This document shows positions 42,024-50,800 of a stretch of 64,000 nt of DNA, one piece after another. Origin of the DNA: Streptomyces sp. XY006 (GTDB lineage Bacteria; Actinomycetota; Actinomycetes; Streptomycetales; Streptomycetaceae). Below the pieces are notes generated by a model. That model had not been told where the DNA came from, made no database searches, and saw nothing but the letters and a program-made list of their open reading frames with translations. The translations under genes were made by a program, and so were the position numbers. The first letter of the stretch is position 1. Each line of letters starts with the position of its first letter. The DNA is taken from positions 248,001 to 312,000 of the forward strand of contig NZ_NOKT01000001.1 of NCBI RefSeq assembly GCF_002237655.1, in the 5' to 3' direction.

Positions 42024-43351
42024 CCCGGCCCCTCCCCGAACCCGCCGGCCCCGGCACCGGGGGCCGAGACCGACCGGACCCGACCGGGCCGGCCGAGCAG
42101 CGCACACGTACCCGGCGCATCACCTTCCTGGTCGCGCTCGCGGTCTTCGCCCAGGAGTCGACCTGGAACTTCTACGAATCCCAGGTCCCCCCGCTCCTGC
42201 GGGAGCACCTCACCAGCGCGGCCCTCGTGGGTCTGCTGATGGGCATGGACAACCTGCTCGGCATCTTCATCCAGCCGTGGATCGGCAACCGGTCCGACCG
42301 GACCAGGACCTCCTGGGGGCGACGCATGCCCTACCTGGTGGTCGGGATGCCGGTCGCCGCCGCCCTGTTCGTGCTCATCCCGCACAGCGCTGCCTCCTTG
42401 CCGCTCCTGATCGCCGTGCTCTTCTCGTACGCGCTCGTCGCCAACACCTTCAAGCCGATTGCCGAGGCACTCGTACCGGACTTCATCGCACCCGAGCGAC
42501 GCAGCCGGGCCAACGCCGCGGTCAAGATCGCCTCCAGCATCACGGCCATCGTCGCCGCGCTCCTCAGCATCCTCCTGGTCGACGACCACCTGAGCCTCGC
42601 CTTCGCGATCCCCGCGGTCATCATGCTGATCTCGATCGGGGTGCTCGCGGCCACCGTGCGCGACAACGGGTCCCCGGCCTACCGGGCGGCGGTGGCCGAG
42701 AGCGGCCAGAAGCACGGAGCCGAGCGCACCGAACCACGGGTCCGGGACACCTTCGCCGACATCCTCAAGGACACCGACCGCAGCCGGCTCCTGCTGCTCC
42801 TCGCCATCCTCCTCTTCGGCAGCGCATGGGCCGCGTCCCGGTCCCTCATCACGCCCTACGGCATGGAAGCCCTCGGCCTGTCACGGGGAGCCGCGGGCGG
42901 TGTCACCCTGCCCAGCGGCATCGCCTTCATCCTGGCGGCGTACCCGGCAGCCGTGCTCGCCGAGCGCTACGGACCGCTCCGGGTCATGGCCGGGGGCATG
43001 TCGGTCTTCGCCGGCGCGATGGTGCTGGGAACGATCGTCCAGACCCCGACGGGAACCACGGTGGCCCTGTGCCTCGCGGCGGCCGGCGCGACCTGCTTCC
43101 TGGTCAACGCTGTGGTCGTCCTGTGGAACCTCGCACCCTCGGCGCGGGTCTTCGGGACCTACGCCGGGATGTACACCGTCGGCTGGGCCGGCGGCGGCTT
43201 CCTGGGGCCGGCGGTGGTCGGCGGGATGGTCGACATCACCGGCTGGCCCCTGATGCTCGTCGACATCGCCGTCGTCGCCACGCTGTCGATCGTCGTCGTG
43301 GCCCGGATCCGGGTGCTCCAGCGGCGCACCGCCCCGACCCTCGCGCAGTGA
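42020..43351 (+). CDS. MFS carrier, GPH/SLC45-like (module B)
   Basis: The protein is 443 residues with 12 helices, and is a paralog of the carrier at 37514-38809: FAQESTWNFYESQVPPLL, LLMGMDNLLGIFIQPWIG, VVVLWNLAPSARVFGTYAGMYTV. The ATG at 42020 overlaps the dehydrogenase stop (ATGA), so translation is coupled. It probably imports the module B substrate. Confidence 0.9.
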   Translation: MTRPLPEPAGPGTGGRDRPDPTGPAEQRTRTRRITFLVALAVFAQESTWNFYESQVPPLLREHLTSAALVGLLMGMDNLLGIFIQPWIGNRSDRTRTSWGRRMPYLVVGMPVAAALFVLIPHSAASLPLLIAVLFSYALVANTFKPIAEALVPDFIAPERRSRANAAVKIASSITAIVAALLSILLVDDHLSLAFAIPAVIMLISIGVLAATVRDNGSPAYRAAVAESGQKHGAERTEPRVRDTFADILKDTDRSRLLLLLAILLFGSAWAASRSLITPYGMEALGLSRGAAGGVTLPSGIAFILAAYPAAVLAERYGPLRVMAGGMSVFAGAMVLGTIVQTPTGTTVALCLAAAGATCFLVNAVVVLWNLAPSARVFGTYAGMYTVGWAGGGFLGPAVVGGMVDITGWPLMLVDIAVVATLSIVVVARIRVLQRRTAPTLAQ

Positions 43352-43412
43352 TCAGCCCATCCCCGCGGCGCGGCGCCGACCCGCGCCCGGCGCAGCCAGA
43401 GACGAGGAAACC

Positions 43413-44399
43413 GTGCCCCGCATCCTGATCACCACGGACTACCTGCGGCCCGGCGACGACGTCGATCAAGCCCTGCGGGCGCACGGTCACTCGACGGTGC
43501 ACGCCCCGCTCGTCGTACGGCGTGGCCCCGAGCAACTCGTCGCCGCCCTCGACGGGATCGACGCGGCGCTCGTCGGCCACGACCCCCTGACAGCCGAAGT
43601 ACTCTCCGCGGCACCGCGCCTGCGGGCCGTCGTGCGCACCGGCGTCGGCTACGACTCGATCGACATCGCCGCCGCCGGCCGGCTCGGCATCACGGTGAGC
43701 AACCTGCCGGGCATCAACGCGAACGCCGTGGCCGAGTACACCCTCGGACTGCTGCTCACGGTCGCCCGGCGGCTGGTGCACAGCGCGGCAGGAGTCGCGG
43801 CCGGCCGGTGGCCGAGGGAGGACGGGCACGAACTGCGCGGCTCGACACTCGGCCTGATCGGCTACGGGGCGGCAGCCCGCGCCGTGGTGCCACTGGCCCG
43901 GGCCTTCGGGATGCGCGTGCTGTGCACCACCGGAGTGCCGGAGGATCAGCGGACGGACCCAGCGGTGCGGTTCGTCGCGCTGCCCGAACTGCTGGCGGCC
44001 TCCGACCACGTGTCGGTGCACACCGCGCTGACGGACCGCACCCGCGGTCTGCTGGACGCCTCCGCCTTCCGCCGCATGAAATCGACAGCGGTCCTGGTCA
44101 ACACCGCGCGGGGCGCCGTCGTCGACGAACGGGCCCTGGCCCACGCCGTGCGCACCGGTGAGATCGCCGGGGCGGCCCTCGACGTCGTGAGCGAGGAGCC
44201 GCTCCCGGCCGACAGCCCGCTGCGCGGCGTCGACGGAATCGTCGTCCTCTCCCATCTCGCGGGGCAGACCGCCGAAGCCCGTGCCGCCGCCGGTCTGGAG
44301 GGGGCGGCGGAGGTGATGGCCGCCCTGGAGGGCCGCCCCCGGTTCGCCGTCAACGCCCACCTGCTGTCCCGCGACCCCACCGCCCGGGCCGGCGGATGA
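43413..44399 (+). CDS. D-isomer-specific 2-hydroxyacid dehydrogenase (module B)
   Basis: The protein is 328 residues from a GTG at 43413 after GAGGAAA. NAD fold GLIGYGAAARAV (about 144-155), catalytic Arg in VNTARGAVVDERAL, Glu in DVVSEEPLP and His in LSHLAGQTAEA, the normal triad of phosphoglycerate/glyoxylate-reductase-like enzymes. It interconverts a 2-keto acid and a 2-hydroxy acid with NAD(P)H. With the beta-decarboxylating dehydrogenase it forms a consistent hydroxy-acid route in module B. Confidence 0.92.
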   Translation: MPRILITTDYLRPGDDVDQALRAHGHSTVHAPLVVRRGPEQLVAALDGIDAALVGHDPLTAEVLSAAPRLRAVVRTGVGYDSIDIAAAGRLGITVSNLPGINANAVAEYTLGLLLTVARRLVHSAAGVAAGRWPREDGHELRGSTLGLIGYGAAARAVVPLARAFGMRVLCTTGVPEDQRTDPAVRFVALPELLAASDHVSVHTALTDRTRGLLDASAFRRMKSTAVLVNTARGAVVDERALAHAVRTGEIAGAALDVVSEEPLPADSPLRGVDGIVVLSHLAGQTAEARAAAGLEGAAEVMAALEGRPRFAVNAHLLSRDPTARAGG

Positions 44400-44412
44400 C
44401 ACCCGCCGCCAC

Positions 44413-44487
44413 GCACCCGGCACCAAGCCGCGCGCCCGGCACAAGCCACGAGCCCGGCACAAGCCACGAGCCCGGCACCAAGAAGAA
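44413..44487. repeat. 18-base tandem repeat between module B genes
   Basis: Units at 44434-44451 and 44452-44469 are identical (GCCCGGCACAAGCCACGA); diverged copies flank them before and after (44413 and 44470). The array fills the 96-base gap between the 2-hydroxyacid dehydrogenase and AtuA-like genes and ends next to the ribosome-binding site AAGAAGGAG. Confidence 0.8.
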
Positions 44488-44495
44488 GGAGCACC

Positions 44496-45881
44496 ATGGA
44501 GAACCAAGGGGTCGACCAGGTCAAGGTCCTGGCACCGACCGGCATGCTCGGAGCCGGCTTTCCCGAGGCCACGATCGAACGAGGTCTGGCGCTCGGTGCC
44601 GACGTCATCTCCGTCGACGGGGGCAGCACCGACTCCGGTCCGCACTACCTCGGCGCGTCCCAGCCCAAGACCACCCGGGCGGCGGTCGCCCGTGACCTCC
44701 GCGTGCTGCTCAAGGCCGCGGCGGGCGCCGGGATCCCGCTGATCGTGGGCTCGTGCGGCACCAGCGGAACCGACGCCGGTGTCGACTGGGTCGCCGGCAT
44801 CGTCGCCGACATCCTGGCGGCCGAAGGACTGCGGATGCGGGTGGCGCGGATCTACAGCGAGCAGGACACCGGAGTACTCCTGGAGCGCCTGGACGAGGGC
44901 CGGATCCATGCCCTGCCGCCCCTGGGCGAACTGCAGCCGGAGACCTTGCGGAGCTGCACGCACATCGTGGGCGCGATGGGCCACGAGCCGATCGTCGCCG
45001 CCCTCGAAGCCGGCGCCCAGGTCGTGCTCGCCGGACGAGCCACGGACACCGCCATCGCCGCCGCCTACCCGCTGATGAAGGGCATGCCGGCCGGGCCCTC
45101 CTGGCACGCTGCCAAGATCATCGAATGCGGTGGGCAGTGCACGAGCGATCCGCGCGCGGGGGGCGTGCTGGCTACCGTCGACGCGGACGGCTTCACCATC
45201 GAACCGCTCGATCCGACGGTCGCCTGCACCCCGATCCTGGTCGCCGCCCACATGCTCTACGAGACGGTGAACCCGTTCCGGATGCGGGAGCCGGACGGCA
45301 CCCTGGACGTCGGCGAGGCCGAGTACACCGCTCTGGACGAGCGCACGGTGCGGGTCGAGGGCTCGCGGTTCGAGGTCGCCGACCAGCACACCATCAAGCT
45401 CGAAGGCGCCCGGATCACCGGCTACGAGACGATGTCGTTCAGCGCGATCCGGGACCCGCACATCCTGGCGCACATCGACGACTGGGCCGATCTGCTGCGC
45501 TCCATGATCAGGAAGCGGGTGGCGCAGACGATCGGCCTGAGCGAGGACAAGTACGCCTTCGACCTGCGCCTGTACGGCCACAACGCCATCCTCGGCGAGC
45601 TCGATCCGGCCTCGGGCCCGCCGCGCGAGGTGGGAGCCATGCTCCTGGTCAACGCACCGGACCAGAGCACCGCCACCGCCGTCGCGAAGATCGCCAACCC
45701 GTTGCTGCTGCACCTGCCGACGCCCGACATGGACTACCTGCCGAGCCTGGCCTTCGCCACGTCACCGGCCGAGGTCGAGCGCGGCCCGGCGTACGAGTTC
45801 GTGCTCCACCACGTCGTCGACACGCGCACCCCCACCGAGATGTTCCGTACCGAGATCGAGGAAGTCCCCCACCATGGCTGA
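44496..45881 (+). CDS. AtuA-like (DUF1446) protein (module B)
   Basis: The protein is 461 residues and is a paralog of 36114-37475 throughout: VLAPTGMLGAGFPEATIERG, VDGGSTDSGPHYLG, LIVGSCGTSGTDAGVDW, GRATDTAIAAAYPLMKG, WHAAKIIECGGQCTS, MLYETVNPFRMREPDGTLD. The D-G-G-S-T-D-S-G and C-G-T-S-G motifs are conserved in both and may bind phosphate or a cofactor. The ATG at 44496 has AGAAGGAG upstream. It overlaps the DUF4387 gene by 8 bases. Module B pairs AtuA/DUF4387 with two dehydrogenases, whereas module A pairs them with an esterase. Confidence 0.9.
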   Translation: MENQGVDQVKVLAPTGMLGAGFPEATIERGLALGADVISVDGGSTDSGPHYLGASQPKTTRAAVARDLRVLLKAAAGAGIPLIVGSCGTSGTDAGVDWVAGIVADILAAEGLRMRVARIYSEQDTGVLLERLDEGRIHALPPLGELQPETLRSCTHIVGAMGHEPIVAALEAGAQVVLAGRATDTAIAAAYPLMKGMPAGPSWHAAKIIECGGQCTSDPRAGGVLATVDADGFTIEPLDPTVACTPILVAAHMLYETVNPFRMREPDGTLDVGEAEYTALDERTVRVEGSRFEVADQHTIKLEGARITGYETMSFSAIRDPHILAHIDDWADLLRSMIRKRVAQTIGLSEDKYAFDLRLYGHNAILGELDPASGPPREVGAMLLVNAPDQSTATAVAKIANPLLLHLPTPDMDYLPSLAFATSPAEVERGPAYEFVLHHVVDTRTPTEMFRTEIEEVPHHG

Positions 45882-46230
45882 GACCACCCCCACCACTCTG
45901 GGCGACCTGGCGTTCGAGGTCCGGTCCAAGAACGCCGGGCCCTTCTGGGTGACCATGGAGCTGTTCCTGCGCGACGCGGAGGGATACCGCGTCGCCGCCG
46001 ACGAGTCGTTCCTCGACGAGGGCACGATCGCCCGCCTCTACGGAGTCGACGCGGCCGACGTGCAGATGTTCCGCATCCCGTCGCTGAACGTCGTCAAGAT
46101 CTCCTTCCCGCGCCCCGTCGCCCAGGCCTCGCTGCGCGACCGTGACATCCACTCCGGTCAGCACCACGTGCCGCTGGCGCTGCTGCCCCTGCCCTCCTCC
46201 GCTCTCACCCCTTCACCGACCCCGAGGTGA
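45874..46230 (+). CDS. DUF4387 protein (module B)
   Basis: The protein is 118 residues, a paralog of 35766-36110: LAFEVRSKNAGPFWVTMELFLRD, IARLYGVDAADVQMFRIPSLNVVKISFPRPV and SLRDRDIHSGQHHVPL. A Ser/Pro-rich 15-residue tail is not shared with module A. The ATG overlaps the AtuA stop; the 3' end overlaps the convergent permease gene by 26 bases. Confidence 0.9.
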   Translation: MAETTPTTLGDLAFEVRSKNAGPFWVTMELFLRDAEGYRVAADESFLDEGTIARLYGVDAADVQMFRIPSLNVVKISFPRPVAQASLRDRDIHSGQHHVPLALLPLPSSALTPSPTPR

Positions 46231-47041
46231 GCCCCTGGACGATGTGACGGCTGGCGAAGGCGAACAGCAGCATGGTGGGCGCGATCGTCAGCACGGCCGC
46301 CGCGGACATCGAGCCCCAGTCGATGTTGAAGCTGGAGATGAAGCCGTTCAGCGCGGTCGGGACGGTCTTGTTGCTGTCGCTGTTCATGAGCGTCACCGAC
46401 AGGAACAGCTCGTTCCAGCAGTTGACGAAGTTGAAGATGAACGCGGCGATGATGCCCGGGCGCATCACCGGCAGCAGCACCCGGAACAGCGCCGCGAAGC
46501 GGGACAGGCCGTCGATCATGGCGGCCTCCTCCAGCGCGTCCGGGATGTTCTCGAAGAAGCCGCGCAGCATCACCGTGCAGAAGGGGACGCACACCGCGAT
46601 GTAGACGACGATCAGCCCGAAGCGGTTGTCCACCAGCTTCAGGTCGGTCATCAGCAGGTAGAGCGGTCCGAGCGCGATGAACGACGGGATCATCTGGGTG
46701 ACCAGCGCGGCCATCAGCAGGGCGGACTTGGTGCGGAACTCGAAGCGGGCCAGCACGTACGCCGAGAGCATCGAGATCGCCGTGGCGGTCACACCGGCCA
46801 CGGTCGAGACGACGAGGCTGTTGGTGAGGTACGTACCGAAGTCGGCCGTGCCGAACAGACCGCGGTAGTTCTCCAGGGAGAAGCGCTCGGGCCAGTACGC
46901 CAGGGGGAAGTGGAAGATGTCCCCGGGCGCCTTCAGCGAGGTGACGGTGATCCAGTAGAGCGGGAAGACGGTGAACAGCAGCCACACGCCGAGGAAGGTG
47001 AACTTGACGGCCCGGCCGGCCACCGAACCCTTGCCGGTCAC
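46205..47041 (-). CDS. Carbohydrate ABC permease (third importer, second permease)
   Basis: The protein is 278 residues from a GTG overlapping the partner's stop (GTGA). Six membrane helices (first: VKFTFLGVWLLFTVFPLYWITVTS), EAA loop EEAAMIDGLSRFAALFRVLLPVMRP, and the usual end RHIVQGLTSGSVKG. MalG-type. Its 3' end overlaps the DUF4387 gene on the other strand, so the two operons meet tail-to-tail without space for a terminator. Confidence 0.93.
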   Translation of the reverse strand: MTGKGSVAGRAVKFTFLGVWLLFTVFPLYWITVTSLKAPGDIFHFPLAYWPERFSLENYRGLFGTADFGTYLTNSLVVSTVAGVTATAISMLSAYVLARFEFRTKSALLMAALVTQMIPSFIALGPLYLLMTDLKLVDNRFGLIVVYIAVCVPFCTVMLRGFFENIPDALEEAAMIDGLSRFAALFRVLLPVMRPGIIAAFIFNFVNCWNELFLSVTLMNSDSNKTVPTALNGFISSFNIDWGSMSAAAVLTIAPTMLLFAFASRHIVQGLTSGSVKG

Positions 47042-48021
47042 GACCTCACCCCTTTCTTCTCGCGCGTGGCCATGAGGAAGAACACCGCGAACACCAGCAG
47101 CGCGGCCACCACGAGCAGGCCGAGCGCGGAGGCCCTGCCGTAGTCGCCCTGCTGCGTGATCTTGATCATCCACGTGGTCACGATGTGCGTCTCGTTGTTG
47201 GGCCCGCCGCCGGTCATGCCGAAGATCAGGTCGGGGAAGTTGAAGATCCAGATGACCCGCAGCAGCACGGTCAGGGCCAGGGTGGTGCGGATGTAGGGGA
47301 TGGTGATCTGGAAGAGGGTGCGGGCCTTGCCGGCGCCGTCCAGCGCCGCCGCCTCGTAGAGCTCGTCGGGGATCGACTGGAGCGCGGCCAGGATCATGAT
47401 GGTGAAGAAGGTGACGCCGTACCAGATGTTGGCGATGAGCACGGCGACCATCGCCGTCTTCGGGTCGGCCAGCCAGGCGATCGGCTCGTCGATCAGACCG
47501 GCCTTCTGCAGCAGGTCGTTGACGACCCCGAACTCGCTGTTGAACAGCCAGCGGAAGAGGATGCCGATCAGGAACCCGGAGATCGCCCAGGGGAAGAAGA
47601 TCAGCGCCTGGTACAGGCCGCGCAGGCGGAAGCGCCGGCGCAGCCACAGCGCGAGGGCGAAGCCGATCAGCAGCTGCGGGACGATCGAGCCGAGGACCCA
47701 CACGGCGGTGTTGCCCAGCACGGTGCCCCAGGCGGGGTCGGCGAACACGTCGCCGAAGTTCTTCAGGCCGACCCAGGACGTGTCGGTCAGGTCGGTCAAC
47801 TTCCAGTTGCGGAAGGCCATCTGGCCGCCCGCGAGCACCGGGTAGTAGGTGAAGACCGCGACGAAGACCGCGGCCGGCGCCATGAACGCGGCGATGGTCA
47901 GACCGCGACGCGTGGTGAACTCGCGCCTGCGCCTGTCCCCGTGGGGGAGACCCCTCCTGCCGGAGGCCTCCCCCGTACCCGTCGTCGACGTCTTCGACGT
48001 CGTGGTGGAGGTGACGGACAT
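47038..48021 (-). CDS. Carbohydrate ABC permease (third importer, first permease)
   Basis: The protein is 327 residues from the ATG at 48021. A Ser/Thr-rich, then basic, cytoplasmic tail of about 40 residues precedes six helices (AAFMAPAAVFVAVFTYYPVLAGG first). EAA loop: YEAAALDGAGKARTLFQITIPYI; TGGGPNNETHIVTTWMI matches MalF-type permeases. The gene starts 2 bases after the binding-protein stop, so the three form one operon. Confidence 0.93.
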   Translation of the reverse strand: MSVTSTTTSKTSTTGTGEASGRRGLPHGDRRRREFTTRRGLTIAAFMAPAAVFVAVFTYYPVLAGGQMAFRNWKLTDLTDTSWVGLKNFGDVFADPAWGTVLGNTAVWVLGSIVPQLLIGFALALWLRRRFRLRGLYQALIFFPWAISGFLIGILFRWLFNSEFGVVNDLLQKAGLIDEPIAWLADPKTAMVAVLIANIWYGVTFFTIMILAALQSIPDELYEAAALDGAGKARTLFQITIPYIRTTLALTVLLRVIWIFNFPDLIFGMTGGGPNNETHIVTTWMIKITQQGDYGRASALGLLVVAALLVFAVFFLMATREKKGVRS

Positions 48022-48023
48022 GC

Positions 48024-49325
48024 CTACTGCTCCTGCCGCCACTTCTCGGTCCAGTACGCGTCCCAGCCCTTGAGCAGCTGCTTCGGCGTCGTCTTGCCGA
48101 GGATCAGCTTCTGCACGTCGGCGTCCGCCTTCTGCTGCCACTCGGCCCACCAGCTCACGCCGCGCGGCTGGGTGACGACCAGGTACTTGTCCGGCTGCTC
48201 GGTCATGGTGACGTAGCTCGACCAGGGACCCGTCTTGTAGAAGGGGTCGCTGACCGCGGACTTGAGGATCGGCACCAGGCTGTTCTTCTTCGTGAACGAC
48301 GTCGACGCCTCGCCCTGGGAGAGGAACTCGACCAGCTTCACGGCCTCGGCCTTGTGGCCGCTGCCCTTGGTGACGCCCCAGCCGGCGGTGGCCAGCGGCT
48401 GCACGGTCTTGCCGCCGGGCCCGGCCACCAGCGGGGCGGTGGCCCACTGCTCCTTGGAGATCGACTTCGACTCCGAGACGGTGGCGATGACTTCGGGGTC
48501 CTGGAGCAGGAAGGCCGTGGAGCCGTTGGAGAAGGCCTCCACCATCTCCGGATAGCCCCAGGAGACGGACGACTTCGGCGACGCCTGCTTGAACAGCTTC
48601 AGGTAGGTCTCGATCGCGTCCTCGGCCTCGGGAGCGGAGAAGATCGTACGGCCGTCCTTCAGCTTGAAGCCGTTGGCCGGGTCGACCTGGTCGGCGAGGT
48701 AGGCCTCGATGGCGGCGGTGGCGTTGCTGTTGGAGTTGGCGCCGCCGCGGAAGGCGTAGCCGTAACGGCGCTCGCCCGGGTCGTGGATGGCGGACGCCTG
48801 CTCCAGCAACTCCTGCCAGGTGGCCGGCGGCTTGTCGAAGCCCGCCTTCTCGATCAGGTCGGTGCGGTAGAAGAGGCTCAGCCCGTAGAAGCCGTACGGG
48901 ACGAAGTAGGTGCGGCCCTCGGCGTCCTTGGAGGCGTTGACGGCGTTCTCCGTCATGGCCTGCCAGCCCTTCCAGCCGTCCAGGTCCTTCCTCATGTCGT
49001 ACAGCCAGCCGTTGTTCGACCAGGGTCCGACGGTGATGTCCCGGACTTCCAGGACGTCCACGCCGCTGCCGGACTGGAGCATCTGCTGGAGCTTCTGGTC
49101 GGCCTGTTCGGTGGGCGGGGAGACCAGGTTGACCTTGATCTTGGGGTTCTGCTGCTCGAAGTCGGCTATGAGGTCCTTGAGCAGGTCGGTGCGGGTCGGG
49201 TTGGTCAGGCTCTCGACCATGTTGAGGGTGACCGTGCCGCTCGCCTCGGGGCTCATGGTGGAGCAGCCGGTGAGGAGGGTCGCGGCGGCGGTGCCGAACG
49301 CGAGGACTGCCGTCCTTCTTCTCAT
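48024..49325 (-). CDS. Sugar-binding lipoprotein (third importer)
   Basis: The protein is 433 residues from the ATG at 49325, which overlaps the aminotransferase stop (ATGA). Signal MRRRTAVLAFGTAAATLLTGC ends in a lipobox, L-L-T-G-C. Mature family 1 binding protein: LKDLIADFEQQNPKIKVNLVSPPTEQADQKLQQMLQSGSGVDVLEV, PYGFYGLSLFYRTDLIEKAGFDKPPATWQELLE. Its ligand is unknown, but translation coupled to a PLP aminotransferase suggests the ligand or a product carries an amino or keto group. Confidence 0.9.
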   Translation of the reverse strand: MRRRTAVLAFGTAAATLLTGCSTMSPEASGTVTLNMVESLTNPTRTDLLKDLIADFEQQNPKIKVNLVSPPTEQADQKLQQMLQSGSGVDVLEVRDITVGPWSNNGWLYDMRKDLDGWKGWQAMTENAVNASKDAEGRTYFVPYGFYGLSLFYRTDLIEKAGFDKPPATWQELLEQASAIHDPGERRYGYAFRGGANSNSNATAAIEAYLADQVDPANGFKLKDGRTIFSAPEAEDAIETYLKLFKQASPKSSVSWGYPEMVEAFSNGSTAFLLQDPEVIATVSESKSISKEQWATAPLVAGPGGKTVQPLATAGWGVTKGSGHKAEAVKLVEFLSQGEASTSFTKKNSLVPILKSAVSDPFYKTGPWSSYVTMTEQPDKYLVVTQPRGVSWWAEWQQKADADVQKLILGKTTPKQLLKGWDAYWTEKWRQEQ

Positions 49326-50563
49326 TGTGCTGACCTCTTTCCGATGTTCTCTCGTGCCCACGCGCCGAGGACGGGGACGCAGTCCTCGGCGAAGTACTCG
49401 TAGTCGGCGGCGATGTTGTAGACGTGGGCGGACAAGCGCAGATACCCGATGCCGTCGAAGCTGGTGAAGGCCGCCTCCACGCCCAGCTCCCGGGCCACCC
49501 GGTCCCGCAGGGCGTCGGCCTCGATCCGGTCCGCGGCCAGTCCGTCGGGCAGGCGGACCAGGCGCATGCCGGGTACGGGCATGCCGACGTCGGCCGAGGG
49601 GTCCACGCCGGTCGCCTCGGCGAACGCGGCCCCGATGACCCGGGCGCCGTAGTCGGCCAGGTCGTCCATGTAGCGGCGGGCGGCCGGCCAGCCCCAGGTG
49701 CGCTCGACGAAGTCGAGGGACGCCGGCGCGGCCAGATGGGCGGTGGCGTCGACGGTGCCCTGCTGGTCGAACCGGTCGGGGAAGGGATCGGCCGCGGCCC
49801 AGGAGTCGATCAGGGGGTGGAGCCGCTCACGCAGCGGGCCGCGGGCGATCAGCGCCGCGGTGCCGCGCGGGGCACAGCCCCACTTGTGCAGGTTGCCGGT
49901 CCAGAAGTCGTACGTGGCACCGGCGAGCGGCGCTTCGAGCAGGCCGGGCGCGTGGGCGCCGTCGACGAGGACGGGGATGCCGCGCCGCCGGGCCTCCGCC
50001 CCGATGCGTTCCACCGGCAGCCGGCGCGCGGTCGCCGAGGTGATCTGGTCGACGACGACGAGTTCCGTGGCGTCGCCGAGTTCGGCGACGACCGCCTCGT
50101 ACGCCCGGTCCTCGTCCGCGTCCAGCGGCACCCGGGCGGTACGGACCCGGCCGCCCCAGCGGCGGGCCAGCCGCTCGGCGCCCATCGTCACGGCGCCGTA
50201 GCCGTGGTCGGTGACGACGATCTCCCCGCCGGGGCGGAGGGTGAGGGCGGCGAAGACGACACTCGCGCCGGCGCTGGCGTTCGGCACGAGGGCGAGATCG
50301 CCGACGTCGACCCGCAGGAAGTCGGCGATCTCGACCCGGGTGGCGGCGAGCCGCTGGGGCAGGGCCGGGAACCACACGACCGGTGAGCGCTCCATCTCCC
50401 GGCGCAGCAGTTCCTGCCGCTCCTGGGCGACGAGCGGAACGGCCCCGAAGGAGCCGTGGTTCAGGTGTTTGAGGACAGGGTCCAGCGACCAGGCCCGGTC
50501 GGCGGGCCTGCCGTCCGCCAGCAGCAGGGGGCGCGGTGCGATGGTCACCTCGGTCTCGCTCAC
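49322..50563 (-). CDS. Class V aminotransferase (isopenicillin N epimerase-like)
   Basis: The protein is 413 residues from a GTG (50563) with GGAG upstream; an ATG at 50575 is in frame. PLP lysine lies in FWTGNLHKWGCAPRG, with the aldimine-binding Asp in VDGAHAPGLLEAP and HLNHGSFG near residue 40. The group includes IPN epimerase, cysteine desulfurase-like and serine/glycine-dependent enzymes; the exact reaction cannot be told. It is the first gene of the importer operon, directly under the promoter with the FadR palindrome, and is coupled to the binding-protein gene. Confidence 0.88.
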   Translation of the reverse strand: MSETEVTIAPRPLLLADGRPADRAWSLDPVLKHLNHGSFGAVPLVAQERQELLRREMERSPVVWFPALPQRLAATRVEIADFLRVDVGDLALVPNASAGASVVFAALTLRPGGEIVVTDHGYGAVTMGAERLARRWGGRVRTARVPLDADEDRAYEAVVAELGDATELVVVDQITSATARRLPVERIGAEARRRGIPVLVDGAHAPGLLEAPLAGATYDFWTGNLHKWGCAPRGTAALIARGPLRERLHPLIDSWAAADPFPDRFDQQGTVDATAHLAAPASLDFVERTWGWPAARRYMDDLADYGARVIGAAFAEATGVDPSADVGMPVPGMRLVRLPDGLAADRIEADALRDRVARELGVEAAFTSFDGIGYLRLSAHVYNIAADYEYFAEDCVPVLGAWARENIGKRSAQ

Positions 50564-50617
50564 AGGACTCCACATCTGGGCAGGGCGGTCCTGCGGAGGC
50601 TCACGCTCCGCCGGACA

Positions 50618-50629
50618 CATCTGATGACT
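50618..50629. promoter_or_regulatory. Half copy of FCD-GntR operator
   Basis: CATCTGATGACT is the reverse complement of the left half of the 19-base palindrome at 50676-50694 and lies between it and the aminotransferase start. Confidence 0.5.
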
Positions 50630-50675
50630 GGGCATCCTGCCGACCTTCTGCGGCGGAAACAAGGGTCGTACAGTG

Positions 50676-50694
50676 AAAGTCATCAGATGACTTT
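50676..50694. promoter_or_regulatory. Perfect 19-base palindrome, FCD-GntR operator
   Basis: AAAGTCATC-A-GATGACTTT, with a central unpaired base, lies in the divergent region between the aminotransferase/importer operon and the GntR gene (start 50801). The GTCATC-N-GATGAC core is typical of FadR-subclass sites. Confidence 0.85.
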
Positions 50695-50800
50695 CCGGGG
50701 AAACCGACCCGACACGTCTGACGACCCGCAGGGCCTCGCTACAGTGCTCCGAGGGGCGCGGCCTGATCGCGACCCGTTCAGGGGAGGAAGAAGGGGACGG

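Noticed and set aside
33506..46230. Interpreting the AtuA/DUF4387 region as an antibiotic biosynthesis cluster
   Set aside because: No polyketide, peptide-synthetase or terpene-synthase genes; the genes are catabolic and transport types.
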